Shown: positions 32,873 to 39,927, counted from the first letter of the stretch. The stretch is 44,433 bases of DNA from an uncultured Alphaproteobacteria bacterium (GCA_910577205.1 CAJTMA010000017.1:1-44433), one strand, 5' to 3'. A program made the numbers and translations. Notes: generated from the sequence alone by a model not told the origin.

Positions 32873-33115
32873 ATGTCTCATCATAATTCTTGCTCCTGCG
32901 AAGGAAACAACTGCCACTGCGATGAAAGCTGCACTTGCGGCTGTCAGGAAGGCCTGCCCTGCACTTGCGGATGCAATTGCGACTGCGGCAACAACCAAAA
33001 TAAAGAAATCGCTTTCGAACTCTGCCGGACTTTGATTGAAGGCCGCACTTACACCGCCGAAGGCGTTGCCGAAGCATTCAAAAAAATCTACGACGCAGTT
33101 AAAAGCTGCAATTGA
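32873..33115 (+). CDS. Metallothionein-like Cys-rich small protein
   Basis: This 80-residue protein has twelve Cys between residues 7 and 38, mostly as CxC (CSC, CHC, CTCGC, CTCGC, CDC), plus N-terminal His-His. A helical part follows (FELCRTLIEGRTYTAEGVAE) with two further Cys, one next to the last residue. The N-terminus looks like a metallothionein or zinc/copper thiolate cluster, but the helical tail and the spacing do not match SmtA/BmtA that I know. AGGAG precedes the ATG, and it follows trxB by 22 bases on the same message. It may buffer metal or be reduced by TrxB; both are inference. Confidence 0.82.
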   Translation: MSHHNSCSCEGNNCHCDESCTCGCQEGLPCTCGCNCDCGNNQNKEIAFELCRTLIEGRTYTAEGVAEAFKKIYDAVKSCN

Positions 33116-33229
33116 TAAATATCCCGGTCAAACTAGTTTTTTATATCTGTTACAAACCTAAAGTTTTGACCATACCCGCAGATGTTTAGAAATCTTCACC
33201 GCTAAAGTGGTGATTTTACAAAAGGCATT

Positions 33230-33272
33230 AATAAAAGGTTATTCCCATTCTTACCTGGAATAACCTTTTATT
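33230..33272. terminator. Terminator after the metallothionein-like gene
   Basis: A perfect 16-bp stem, AATAAAAGGTTATTCC (33230-33245) with GGAATAACCTTTTATT (33257-33272), and an 11-base loop. Weaker stems (GGTCAAA/TTTTGACC and TCACC/GGTGA) lie before it in 33128-33212. Confidence 0.8.
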
Positions 33273-33273
33273 A

Positions 33274-33302
33274 TTGAAACACTGTAAGAATCTTAATATA
33301 CT
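33274..33302 (+). promoter_or_regulatory. Promoter of the second DUF1796 gene
   Basis: TTGAAA (33274-33279), 17 bases, TATACT (33297-33302). It directly follows the terminator and shows that the start codon must be further downstream. Confidence 0.65.
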
Positions 33303-33342
33303 GTGTCCAACTGATATAAAACATTTAGCAGGTTTAAACAAA

Positions 33343-34257
33343 ATGTATTTAGAAAAATATGCCCACGCCTTTAACCAGCCTAAAAAAGAGTTATCCGCCA
33401 AATTCAAAAAAACTTTGATAAAGTTTTTGGTCTTCTGGATATTTCCGGCCCAACTCCGGCGGCAAGCCAAACGGCGGTTAAAATATTGGTTTGGGCTTGC
33501 TGCCGAACCGGAAAGCTTATGGGAAAGATACATCGCCGATAAAACCCAAAAACAATTTATTGAAGCCCATAAAAATAATGACATTTTTGCCTACAAAATT
33601 GTTTCTTTGGGCTGCAATTGTTTTCCGCGTACCGTTCCGACATTGTGGGGACTAAAACCGCGCAAGAAACAAGGTGAAAAAGGATGTCCCTTCGATTTAA
33701 GCGATAACCCGCTGCCCAATATCGCCAAATATCTGCAAAACGATTTTGATGGCTATTTTGACACTCTGGCATATCATCCGCAACTTCGCAGCTGGTGGAT
33801 CGCCAAGGATGAGATTGTTTATTGCCATGAAGACGACTGCAACGAAAACTCCAGAAACACAATCATCAGCCGTTTTTCCGAAAGAATTGATAACCTGCGC
33901 GAAATTCTTAAACAAGATACCAAACCCGCTTTGTTTATCAGTTATTTCAATCCGCTTATGGCACCTGATGACCTCAATGAAGTCTGTCGGCTGTTTAATC
34001 AAATATTTGCTTCTCTGCAACAATACCGCCAAGACAGAACTTTCCGCTTTCTGATTGTCGACACTTCGGGCGTCCTCAATAATTGCAAAGGCCTCCATCA
34101 GGATATCAAACTGCTGTCATACCCATGGCTGCCTCAGCCTTATGTCTGGCATGAACCACAATGCCGCTATAAAAAATCAGGCTTAAAATTTGAACAGGAC
34201 TTCATCCGCAACATTCAAAAAATCATCAATGAAATGATGAATACGAATACCCATTAA
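33343..34257 (+). CDS. DUF1796-family putative papain-like cysteine peptidase, second copy
   Basis: The promoter at 33274-33302 excludes the TTG at 33274. The ATG at 33343 begins MYLEKYAHAFNQP and gives 304 residues. The signature KIVSLGCNCFPRTVPTLWGL has Cys twice, and GCPFDLSDNPL and DFDGYFDTLAYHPQLRSWW follow as in the 11913-12719 gene. The N-terminal 90 residues contain a hydrophobic patch (IKFLVFWIFPAQL) flanked by basic residues that might touch the membrane. Function unknown. The gene stands alone between its own promoter and the repeat region. Confidence 0.78.
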   Translation: MYLEKYAHAFNQPKKELSAKFKKTLIKFLVFWIFPAQLRRQAKRRLKYWFGLAAEPESLWERYIADKTQKQFIEAHKNNDIFAYKIVSLGCNCFPRTVPTLWGLKPRKKQGEKGCPFDLSDNPLPNIAKYLQNDFDGYFDTLAYHPQLRSWWIAKDEIVYCHEDDCNENSRNTIISRFSERIDNLREILKQDTKPALFISYFNPLMAPDDLNEVCRLFNQIFASLQQYRQDRTFRFLIVDTSGVLNNCKGLHQDIKLLSYPWLPQPYVWHEPQCRYKKSGLKFEQDFIRNIQKIINEMMNTNTH

Positions 34258-34340
34258 AGGGATTAAGCTTAACCATAACAAATTTCTTTGCAAACCAAAG
34301 GTTCTGTCAGAAATAACAGGCTCTTTAACAATCTGGTTTT

Positions 34341-34478
34341 CCTCGCGCCGTAAACCTCGCACCACATAAATTTGTGCTCGGTAACTATCCACTCCAAACT
34401 ACGTTCGAACCGTAAGCTTGCGTCCATAAAAAAAAGCTCCCCTAAAGGGAGTTTTTTTATGGCGCGCCCTAGACGATT
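34341..34478 (-). repeat. Tandem unit downstream of tRNA-Arg, copy 1
   Basis: This 138-bp copy shares nearly all bases with 34502-34640, with a period of 161. It holds the shared module (34341-34423), a full terminator (34424-34462) and at 34460-34478 the last 19 bases of tRNA-Arg including CCA. The tRNA identity stops where the T-loop continues with CGAAC. No gene is present; the open frames are incidental. Confidence 0.85.
34424..34462 (-). terminator. Duplicate terminator in tRNA-Arg tandem copy 1
   Basis: CTCCC/GGGAG stem with A/T tracts on each side, paired to CCA/TGG at the base; it is nearly identical to the one after the real tRNA. Confidence 0.8.
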
Positions 34479-34501
34479 GGGTACTCCCGCAAGCGGGGCC
34501 T

Positions 34502-34640
34502 CCTCGCGCCGTAAACCTCGCACCGCATAAATTTGTGCTCGGTAACTATCCGCTCCAAACTACGTTCGAACCGTAAGCTTGCGTCCATAAAAAAAAAGCT
34601 CCCCTAAAGGGAGTTTTTTTATGGCGCGCCCTAGACGATT
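34502..34640 (-). repeat. Tandem unit downstream of tRNA-Arg, copy 2 (joined to the gene)
   Basis: This copy is continuous with the tRNA: module 34502-34584, terminator 34585-34624, then the genuine 3' end. Between the copies is a 23-base spacer with CCCGC/GCGGG symmetry. Confidence 0.85.
34585..34624 (-). terminator. Terminator of tRNA-Arg, pairing with its CCA end
   Basis: The right arm starts with TGG of the encoded CCA and a T-tract, GGGAG pairs with CTCCC, and the left arm ends with CCA. The left A-tract is two bases longer. Confidence 0.85.
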
Positions 34641-34698
34641 CGAACGTCTGACCCACAGCTTAGAAGGCTGTTGCTCTATCCAGCTGAGCTAAGGGCGC
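34622..34698 (-). tRNA. tRNA-Arg (anticodon TCT)
   Basis: This 77-nt cloverleaf has acceptor GCGCCCT/AGGGCGC, D-arm GCTC...GAGC, anticodon stem ACAGC/GCTGT with loop CTTCTAA, T-loop TTCGAAT, and discriminator G followed by an encoded CCA. It reads AGA/AGG codons. The promoter lies at 34743-34771. Its last 19 nt recur in the tandem copy at 34460-34478. Confidence 0.95.
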
Positions 34699-34742
34699 AT
34701 CGGATAAATCAAAAAAGCAGCAAAACCGCCACTCTGAAACGG

Positions 34743-34771
34743 ACTATAAACATATCTCAAAAATAAGTCAA
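34743..34771 (-). promoter_or_regulatory. Promoter of tRNA-Arg
   Basis: TTGACT (34766-34771), 17 bases, TATAGT (34743-34748) on the minus strand, about 45 bases before the mature 5' end. From 34772 to 34858 I see nothing else. Confidence 0.75.
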
Positions 34772-34899
34772 GAAAAATATCACCCTAACCTCACTCTCCT
34801 ACTCCGACTATCTCGCCCCATAAAACAAACCAACAATTATCATCTCCTATAGAATAATGACAAGCGGAATATCACCCCCACCATCTCCCATAAAATAAA

Positions 34900-35350
34900 G
34901 ACAGGCGGATGGTCTTCAGCTGCGCCTCAGTCGTTCCGTAAGGCTCTGACTTCACAAGTTCGTCATCGCCAACTAGCAACTCCGAACCTACGGTTCGAAC
35001 TCCGTGTTCCAATCCAACTAAAAAAGCCACCCTGAAGATACCGCCATCCAGCTTTTCACTCAAGATAAAGACAGGAGGATGGTCTTCAGCTGCGCCTCAG
35101 TCGTTCCGTAAGGCTCTGACTTCACAAGTTCGTCATCGCCAACTAGCAACTCCGAACCTACGGTTCGAACTCCGTGTTCCAATCCAACTAAAAAAGCCAC
35201 CCTGAAGATACCGCCATCCAGCTTTTCACTCAAGATAAAGACAGGCGGATGGTCTTCGGCTGCGCCTCAGTCGTTCCGTAAGGCTCTGACTTCACAAGTT
35301 CGTCATCGCCAACTAGCAACTCCGAACCTACGGTTCGAACTCCGTGTTCC
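34900..35350 (-). repeat. Three tandem 170-bp units downstream of tRNA-Pro
   Basis: Units begin at 34900, 35070 and 35240 (period exactly 170; nearly identical, with a few substitutions). Each carries GACAGGCGGAT (GACAGGAGGAT in the second), the T-arm/acceptor 3' part of tRNA-Pro, as at 35400-35410. Again the identity stops before TCGAAC. Each unit also contains a module with GGTTCGAAC and the left arm of the terminator, without its right arm in the two outer units. A weaker GACAAGCGGAAT is at 34859. No gene is supported. Confidence 0.88.
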
Positions 35351-35353
35351 AAT

Positions 35354-35395
35354 CCAACTAAAAAAGCCACCCTGACAGGTGGCTTTTTTAGTTGG
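35354..35395 (-). terminator. Terminator of tRNA-Pro, pairing with its CCA end
   Basis: A perfect 18-bp stem, 35354-35371 with 35378-35395, has a six-base loop. The base of the stem is the CCA of the tRNA (TGG at 35393-35395) paired with CCA. Confidence 0.9.
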
Positions 35396-35469
35396 TCGGG
35401 ACAGGCGGATTCGAACCGTCGGCATCTTGCTCCCAAAGCAAGCGCTCTACCAGGCTGAGCTATGTCCCG
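35393..35469 (-). tRNA. tRNA-Pro (anticodon TGG)
   Basis: This 77-nt cloverleaf starts CGGGACA and ends TGTCCCG-ACCA, with D-arm GCTC...GAGC, anticodon stem CTTGC/GCAAG, loop TTTGGGA, and T-loop TTCGAAT. It reads CCN codons. It lies next to three tandem repeats carrying a piece of its 3' end, and to a decayed tRNA-like stretch on its 5' side. Confidence 0.95.
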
Positions 35470-35490
35470 TTTGAATAACTCTTCCTCAAG

Positions 35491-35541
35491 TCCGAAGCAA
35501 GCGCATTTCGCAACCGGCATCCGGTCAGGCTGAACTATTCC
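35491..35541 (-). pseudogene. Decayed 5' half of a tRNA-Pro copy
   Basis: CAGGCTGAACTAT (35526-35538) matches the D-arm of tRNA-Pro (35451-35463) in 12 of 13 bases, and AAGCAAGCGC (35495-35504) matches its anticodon arm. They are separated by about 21 foreign bases. TCCTCAAG next to it also borders the truncated tRNA(CAU) copy at 19686-19693. Confidence 0.5.
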
Positions 35542-35614
35542 TGTTGTATCACATCTTTCGGTTCAACAACATATGACAACTTACTCAAAATAATTTAATA
35601 TGCAAGCAAATTTT

Positions 35615-36331
35615 TTAACTTTTCACATATTCAATCAAACCATGGTCATTAAAGCTGTAATAACTATTTTTTCCAACAATAATATGATCCAATAACCTAA
35701 TTCCTACCGCTTTACACGCAATATTGATTTTACCGGTAATCTCCAAATCCGCATGAGAGGGTGTTACATCCCCTGTCGGATGATTATGCACCAATATAAT
35801 TGCCTTAGCCTTGTGTATCATCGCGGCTTTAATCACTTCTCTGGGATGGATTGCAACCTGATTCACCGTGCCTCTTTGCTGAATTTCCTCACCTGTTACC
35901 CGAAGTTTTGTATCCAGATAAATAACTCTGAATTCTTCAACATCTTTGTGAGCCATAGCTGTACGGCAATAATCAATCACAGCATCATACTGCGCCAAGA
36001 CTGTTTCATTCTGGCTTTTCAAAACATCCCAACACGAACGGACAGCAGCCTCACGCACAATACTAAAAACCGTATAAGTGCTTTCTTTGACATAAGGAAC
36101 TTCATATAAAGCAATTGGCGATGCATTAATAACAGCCGCAAAACTGCCGAATTTTGCCAATAGCTCTTTGGCAATCGGCTTGACATCCCTCCGCGGAATT
36201 GACAGCGTCAATAACAATTCCAACAACTCATAATCAGGCATATCATGGCCGCCGCCCAGCAGAAAACGCTCTTTCAACCGTTCCCTGTGCCCCAGATAAT
36301 CCGGTTTCTTTACAACTGTAGTTTCAGCCAT
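35615..36331 (-). CDS. radC: RadC-family JAMM/MPN+ protein
   Basis: This 238-residue protein has the helical UPF0758 N-terminus (MPDYELLELLLTLSIPRRDVKP) and the JAMM motif HNHPTGDVTPSHAD near residue 180 in the C-terminal MPN domain. The assigned role of RadC in repair is not well supported; members may be involved in recombination or peptide cleavage. It starts three bases after the map stop and is the last gene of sfsA-like - map - radC. Nothing unusual is seen. Confidence 0.92.
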   Translation of the reverse strand: MAETTVVKKPDYLGHRERLKERFLLGGGHDMPDYELLELLLTLSIPRRDVKPIAKELLAKFGSFAAVINASPIALYEVPYVKESTYTVFSIVREAAVRSCWDVLKSQNETVLAQYDAVIDYCRTAMAHKDVEEFRVIYLDTKLRVTGEEIQQRGTVNQVAIHPREVIKAAMIHKAKAIILVHNHPTGDVTPSHADLEITGKINIACKAVGIRLLDHIIVGKNSYYSFNDHGLIEYVKS

Positions 36332-36333
36332 TT

Positions 36334-37143
36334 TTATCCAATCTTATACGGAGGCTTATCCATCCCCTTAGGAGATGATGTAAATATCTCATAACCGTCT
36401 TTGGTAACCCCCAAAGAATGCTCAAACTGCGCGGATAATGACTTATCTCTGGTTACGGCAGTCCATCCGTTTTGTAAAATAATGCCATCCGGACGGCCAA
36501 TATTAATCATCGGCTCAATCGTAAAAATCATTCCTTCTTCCATGACCGGACCAGTCCCTTTGTTAGCAATATGCATCACATTCGGCGCATCATGAAAAAC
36601 TTTGCCGACACCATGTCCGCAAAACATATCAACCACTGAATATCCATACTTATGCGCATATTCGGCAATCACATAACCGATATCGCCAAAATGAGCGCCC
36701 GGTTTTACCACATCAATTCCCCGCATCAAACATTCATAGGTAACTTCGCACAAACGGGATGCCTTTATCTTCGGTTTGCCGCAATAATACATACGGCTTG
36801 TATCGCCATACCAACCATCAACAATTGCCGTCACATCAATATTGAGAATATCGCCGTCAACCAGCTTACGTTCATTATCAGGAATACCATGACAAATCAC
36901 ATGATTAATAGAAATACAGGTATTTTTCGGATAGCCGTGATACCCCATACAAGCAGGAACAGCCCCTTTGGCAACCATAAAATCCCGGCACAAATCATCC
37001 AACTCGCCGGTCGTCACGCCGGGCTGAACATAGGGCGCAATATAGTCAAGGCACTCGGCAGCCACCTTTCCGGCCTTGCGCATTCCCGCAAAATCCGCAT
37101 TGGAATCATAAATGACGATACCGTCCCTTCTTTTGATAGCCAA
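36334..37143 (-). CDS. map: Methionine aminopeptidase, type I
   Basis: The start is a TTG at 37143 (reads MAIKRRDG), seven bases after AGGAG. An in-frame TTG at 37158 lies within that Shine-Dalgarno region. The 269 residues hold the metal ligands Asp (NIDVTAI), Asp (GDTSRM), His (CGHGVGKVFH), Glu (TIEPMI) and Glu (FEHSLGV). It removes the initiator Met from new proteins. It lies 11 bases after the sfsA-like gene and just before radC, so the three are likely one operon. Confidence 0.93.
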   Translation of the reverse strand: MAIKRRDGIVIYDSNADFAGMRKAGKVAAECLDYIAPYVQPGVTTGELDDLCRDFMVAKGAVPACMGYHGYPKNTCISINHVICHGIPDNERKLVDGDILNIDVTAIVDGWYGDTSRMYYCGKPKIKASRLCEVTYECLMRGIDVVKPGAHFGDIGYVIAEYAHKYGYSVVDMFCGHGVGKVFHDAPNVMHIANKGTGPVMEEGMIFTIEPMINIGRPDGIILQNGWTAVTRDKSLSAQFEHSLGVTKDGYEIFTSSPKGMDKPPYKIG

Positions 37144-37154
37144 ATTACTTCTCC

Positions 37155-37850
37155 TCAATATAAAATTTCTAATTCTTGAATTATTTTTACACTCTGAGCA
37201 TTAATTGTGCAACCATAACCGCAAAATTTTAACCCGTTTTTTGCTTCATCAAAAATCTTAGCAGCGGCAATCGGTGAAATATTCCAAGTAAATTTAATCC
37301 CGGCACAATCTGACCGCGGAACAATTAACACCACTCTTGTTTCATGCCCTTCCTGCCGCAACTTGGCAAACTCCCGAAACATTTCCATTTCAAAAAAATT
37401 AATAAAAGTCGGAAAAACCACATTCCCGCCCTGCTTGTTATATATCGTAACAGCATAAACAAAACATTTCTCTTCGTGACTGTTTGTAAAAATCAAGTTA
37501 GCATAGGAAACGCTATCGCTTGCTTCAATCCTGCGTAAAGAATCATAAGCGGCAAAATCAGCCAGCAAACCGTCAGCAAAGGCTTCCTCCATTAACCGCT
37601 CGGTATAAACAGGGCTAATCATCACCATCCCCTCGCCTTTATTAACCATCAGCGTTTCATATTTTAAATGGCGTCCGGTTTCATTCGGCAACAGCCAAAC
37701 CTCTGCGCCGGGAGCATACATATTCTGCTTGGCATCCAGCTCTGGGCAAAATGCCGAAACCAATTCCCCTGAAACGGTTCTGACATCCAAAATCAGATTT
37801 TTATAACATTTGACAATCTCGCCTTTTACCAAATCAACCGGAAAATACAT
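37155..37850 (-). CDS. SfsA-family protein, probably catalytically dead
   Basis: The ATG at 37850 is eight bases after AGGAG. The 231 residues align with SfsA: an OB-like start (GEIVKCYKNLILDV), the core FADGLLADFAAYDSLRR, VTIYNKQGGNVVFPTF, and a C-terminal REGHETRVVLIVPRSDCAGI. SfsA members usually show R-x-D-F-L-L and E-V-K nuclease-like residues. Here these positions read YANLIF and YAVT, so the acidic residues and Lys are gone. It may only bind DNA. It heads the map-radC operon. Confidence 0.8.
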   Translation of the reverse strand: MYFPVDLVKGEIVKCYKNLILDVRTVSGELVSAFCPELDAKQNMYAPGAEVWLLPNETGRHLKYETLMVNKGEGMVMISPVYTERLMEEAFADGLLADFAAYDSLRRIEASDSVSYANLIFTNSHEEKCFVYAVTIYNKQGGNVVFPTFINFFEMEMFREFAKLRQEGHETRVVLIVPRSDCAGIKFTWNISPIAAAKIFDEAKNGLKFCGYGCTINAQSVKIIQELEILY

Positions 37851-37867
37851 AAACACCTCTCCTCATA

Positions 37868-37900
37868 CAAATAAAGCATACTCAGAGTATGCTTTATTTG
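37868..37900 (-). terminator. Terminator of the RNase J-like gene
   Basis: A perfect 16-bp palindrome (CAAATAAAGCATACTC, A, then its inverse) lies 20 bases after the stop. Confidence 0.75.
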
Positions 37901-37919
37901 CAATCATATTTCTGCCATA

Positions 37920-39869
37920 TCAGCGCTGTTTTCCTTTCTGGGCGCGAAGAATTTGAATATTATTCTCCTTACTTCTTGCCTGTTCTCTCTGATACGCGGC
38001 AATAGCCTCCATAGCTTTAAGGCGTTTAATTTCTTTTTTGCTCAGCTTTTCTTTGCCGTTTTTACCTTTGCCATACTTGGCTTCTTTAGGGGACAAACGC
38101 TGTGGCTCTTCTTCCAGAAGAATATCTTCCGCCGTATCATCCAAAACATTCCGGCTGCTGGAAATAACCTTGCGGGCATACAGCCCCTTCGTCAACGGCT
38201 TATTTTCAGATTCGCATATTTTTTCCAACGGCTGATAATTATCATCAATCTTCCAAAACTCGGTAATCCCTTCCGGCGGAATATTCGGATTAGGTTTCAA
38301 AGGATTGAAATAGATATTTTTAGCGGCAATCCATGTCATCGGACGATACGGCTGCGCTTCATTAACAGCCAGATTTCGTCCCACTTTCATAACTTCCAGA
38401 TTTTCTGCCAAAACCACTTTTCCATGATGCTCTTCAATAATCTGCCGGGTATTTCCGCACTGTTCGGGATTACCGTGTATCGGCGTGTAAATCGCTTCCG
38501 GCGCATACTGGCGGATAACTTCCACCAAAGAGCCCAAAGCCTTGGCATTAATATGCCCGGAATCCTGCATCGGCACTTGTTCCAAATTGCCGATTTCCCG
38601 GTCACAAGGGCTGAGAACAACTTTTGCCCCTTTAGCCGCCAACAGCTGATACATTTGCGGTCCGGTTTCACCGTTAATCTCATCAATAATTCTCTGCCTG
38701 CCGATAACCAGCATATGTTTTCCTGCCCGGATTGTCGGGTGCAAATCCAAGGCAATTTTAGTTGCTGCAGCCATCGGAATATTGGATAAATCGCTGCGGT
38801 TATGATTATATTCAGTCAACCCTTGGGCAAATGCGCCTGTAGAAACGACATATTTGCGCTTAACGTTTTTATCTGCCAGATATTGCTCCAGAGTTCCTTT
38901 ATATAACATCCCCTGAAATTCCAAATGCCCGCTGTCAGTCATCGCCTGCCCGACCAATTGCAGCCATTTTCCTTCCAAATAAATCTGGGTTTCCAATTTT
39001 TTAGCCACGGCAACATCAATCGCGATATTTTCAACACTGCGCGAAATAACCGGAGATAAAATCAAAGAACGGTCAGAATTTCGCCTAATAACATTAAGCG
39101 TGTTTTCTACCGCTTTATCAAACCCGATACGATCTTTACCGTTAGGAACAGTTGAAGTAGAATCTATCTGAATATTGGTTGTCAACTTGCGCTTCAACAA
39201 ATCGGCATATTCTTCAAAACTAAAACTTTCTCCAACCGGCATATTTTCTTCAACCAGAAAATCGCCGTTATTAATAATCCCGGCATGAGGTTTGCCATTC
39301 AGTTTTGTCAGGGTATGATACCCCAGAGAACCGACAATACTGTGGCTGACATTAAACGGTTCAATTTCCATACTTCCGCCAACCAAAATTTTATCGCCGG
39401 CATTAATTTTTTCAACAAAAGGCGCTTGCATTCCGCTTTGATTAAAGATTTTGCGTATCATGCTCTGATTAAAACCACTGGCTTTAATCGGCGGCAACTC
39501 ATACCCCATACGCACATAACTTACCAAAGCTCCGATATGGTCTTCATGAGCATGAGTCAAACACAACATAGCCACAGGTTTCCTAGCCTGTGTTTTTTCG
39601 CCGGTATCGGGATCAGTCCGGTCAAAGTAATCGCTCACATCCGGATAAGCGGCGCTAAATCCGGACTCATAAGGCGTAAACAAACATCCCAAATCAAACA
39701 TGACGCGTGTCACATCGTTATTTTCGTCCGTATGCTCAATAACACTGCAGTTGCCGCCAATACGGTCTTTGTTGACACCGCCGATAAATTCGACCTTAGT
39801 CCCCGGTTCTGACTGATGCACCGCAACACCTTGCCATGATACTGTTTTCTTTGCTTTATTTTTGGACAT
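37920..39869 (-). CDS. Ribonuclease J-like metallo-beta-lactamase nuclease
   Basis: This 649-residue protein has the MBL metal motif HAHEDH (LCLTHAHEDHIGALVSY), followed by FNVSHSI, the beta-CASP region, and DSGH and PIHG motifs as in RNase J (GxxxSGHA and PxHGE in standard members). The first 60 residues (GGVNKDRIGGNCSVIEH) are RNase J-like. The C-terminal 80 residues are Lys/Glu-rich and disordered. I judge it a divergent RNase J, a 5'-3' exonuclease for mRNA turnover. A strong GGGAGGG precedes the ATG. Its promoter is divergent to tspO. Confidence 0.82.
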   Translation of the reverse strand: MSKNKAKKTVSWQGVAVHQSEPGTKVEFIGGVNKDRIGGNCSVIEHTDENNDVTRVMFDLGCLFTPYESGFSAAYPDVSDYFDRTDPDTGEKTQARKPVAMLCLTHAHEDHIGALVSYVRMGYELPPIKASGFNQSMIRKIFNQSGMQAPFVEKINAGDKILVGGSMEIEPFNVSHSIVGSLGYHTLTKLNGKPHAGIINNGDFLVEENMPVGESFSFEEYADLLKRKLTTNIQIDSTSTVPNGKDRIGFDKAVENTLNVIRRNSDRSLILSPVISRSVENIAIDVAVAKKLETQIYLEGKWLQLVGQAMTDSGHLEFQGMLYKGTLEQYLADKNVKRKYVVSTGAFAQGLTEYNHNRSDLSNIPMAAATKIALDLHPTIRAGKHMLVIGRQRIIDEINGETGPQMYQLLAAKGAKVVLSPCDREIGNLEQVPMQDSGHINAKALGSLVEVIRQYAPEAIYTPIHGNPEQCGNTRQIIEEHHGKVVLAENLEVMKVGRNLAVNEAQPYRPMTWIAAKNIYFNPLKPNPNIPPEGITEFWKIDDNYQPLEKICESENKPLTKGLYARKVISSSRNVLDDTAEDILLEEEPQRLSPKEAKYGKGKNGKEKLSKKEIKRLKAMEAIAAYQREQARSKENNIQILRAQKGKQR

Positions 39870-39897
39870 ATCGCCCTCCCGATTGTTGAGTTATTAA

Positions 39898-39927
39898 ATA
39901 TAAAGCACACTTTTGACAAAATATCAA
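39898..39927 (-). promoter_or_regulatory. Promoter of the RNase J-like gene
   Basis: TTGATA (39922-39927), 18 bases, TTATAT (39898-39903). It overlaps the divergent tspO promoter, so the two may compete. Confidence 0.45.

Noticed and set aside
34341..35350. CRISPR array
   Set aside because: The repeats are 160-170 bases and directly adjacent, with tRNA pieces and terminators; there are no short repeats with unique spacers and no cas genes.
34872..35520. Frames reading GSELLVGDDELVKSEPYG over the tRNA-Pro repeats
   Set aside because: Not annotated as genes: one is in a repeat and the other runs through the tRNA itself. The conservation of the frame is kept as a finding rather than a CDS.
37953..38789. 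Long plus-strand frame of 278 codons
   Set aside because: It lies entirely opposite the RNase J-like gene, has no Shine-Dalgarno, and its product is Phe/Ile/Arg-rich, typical of an antisense shadow.
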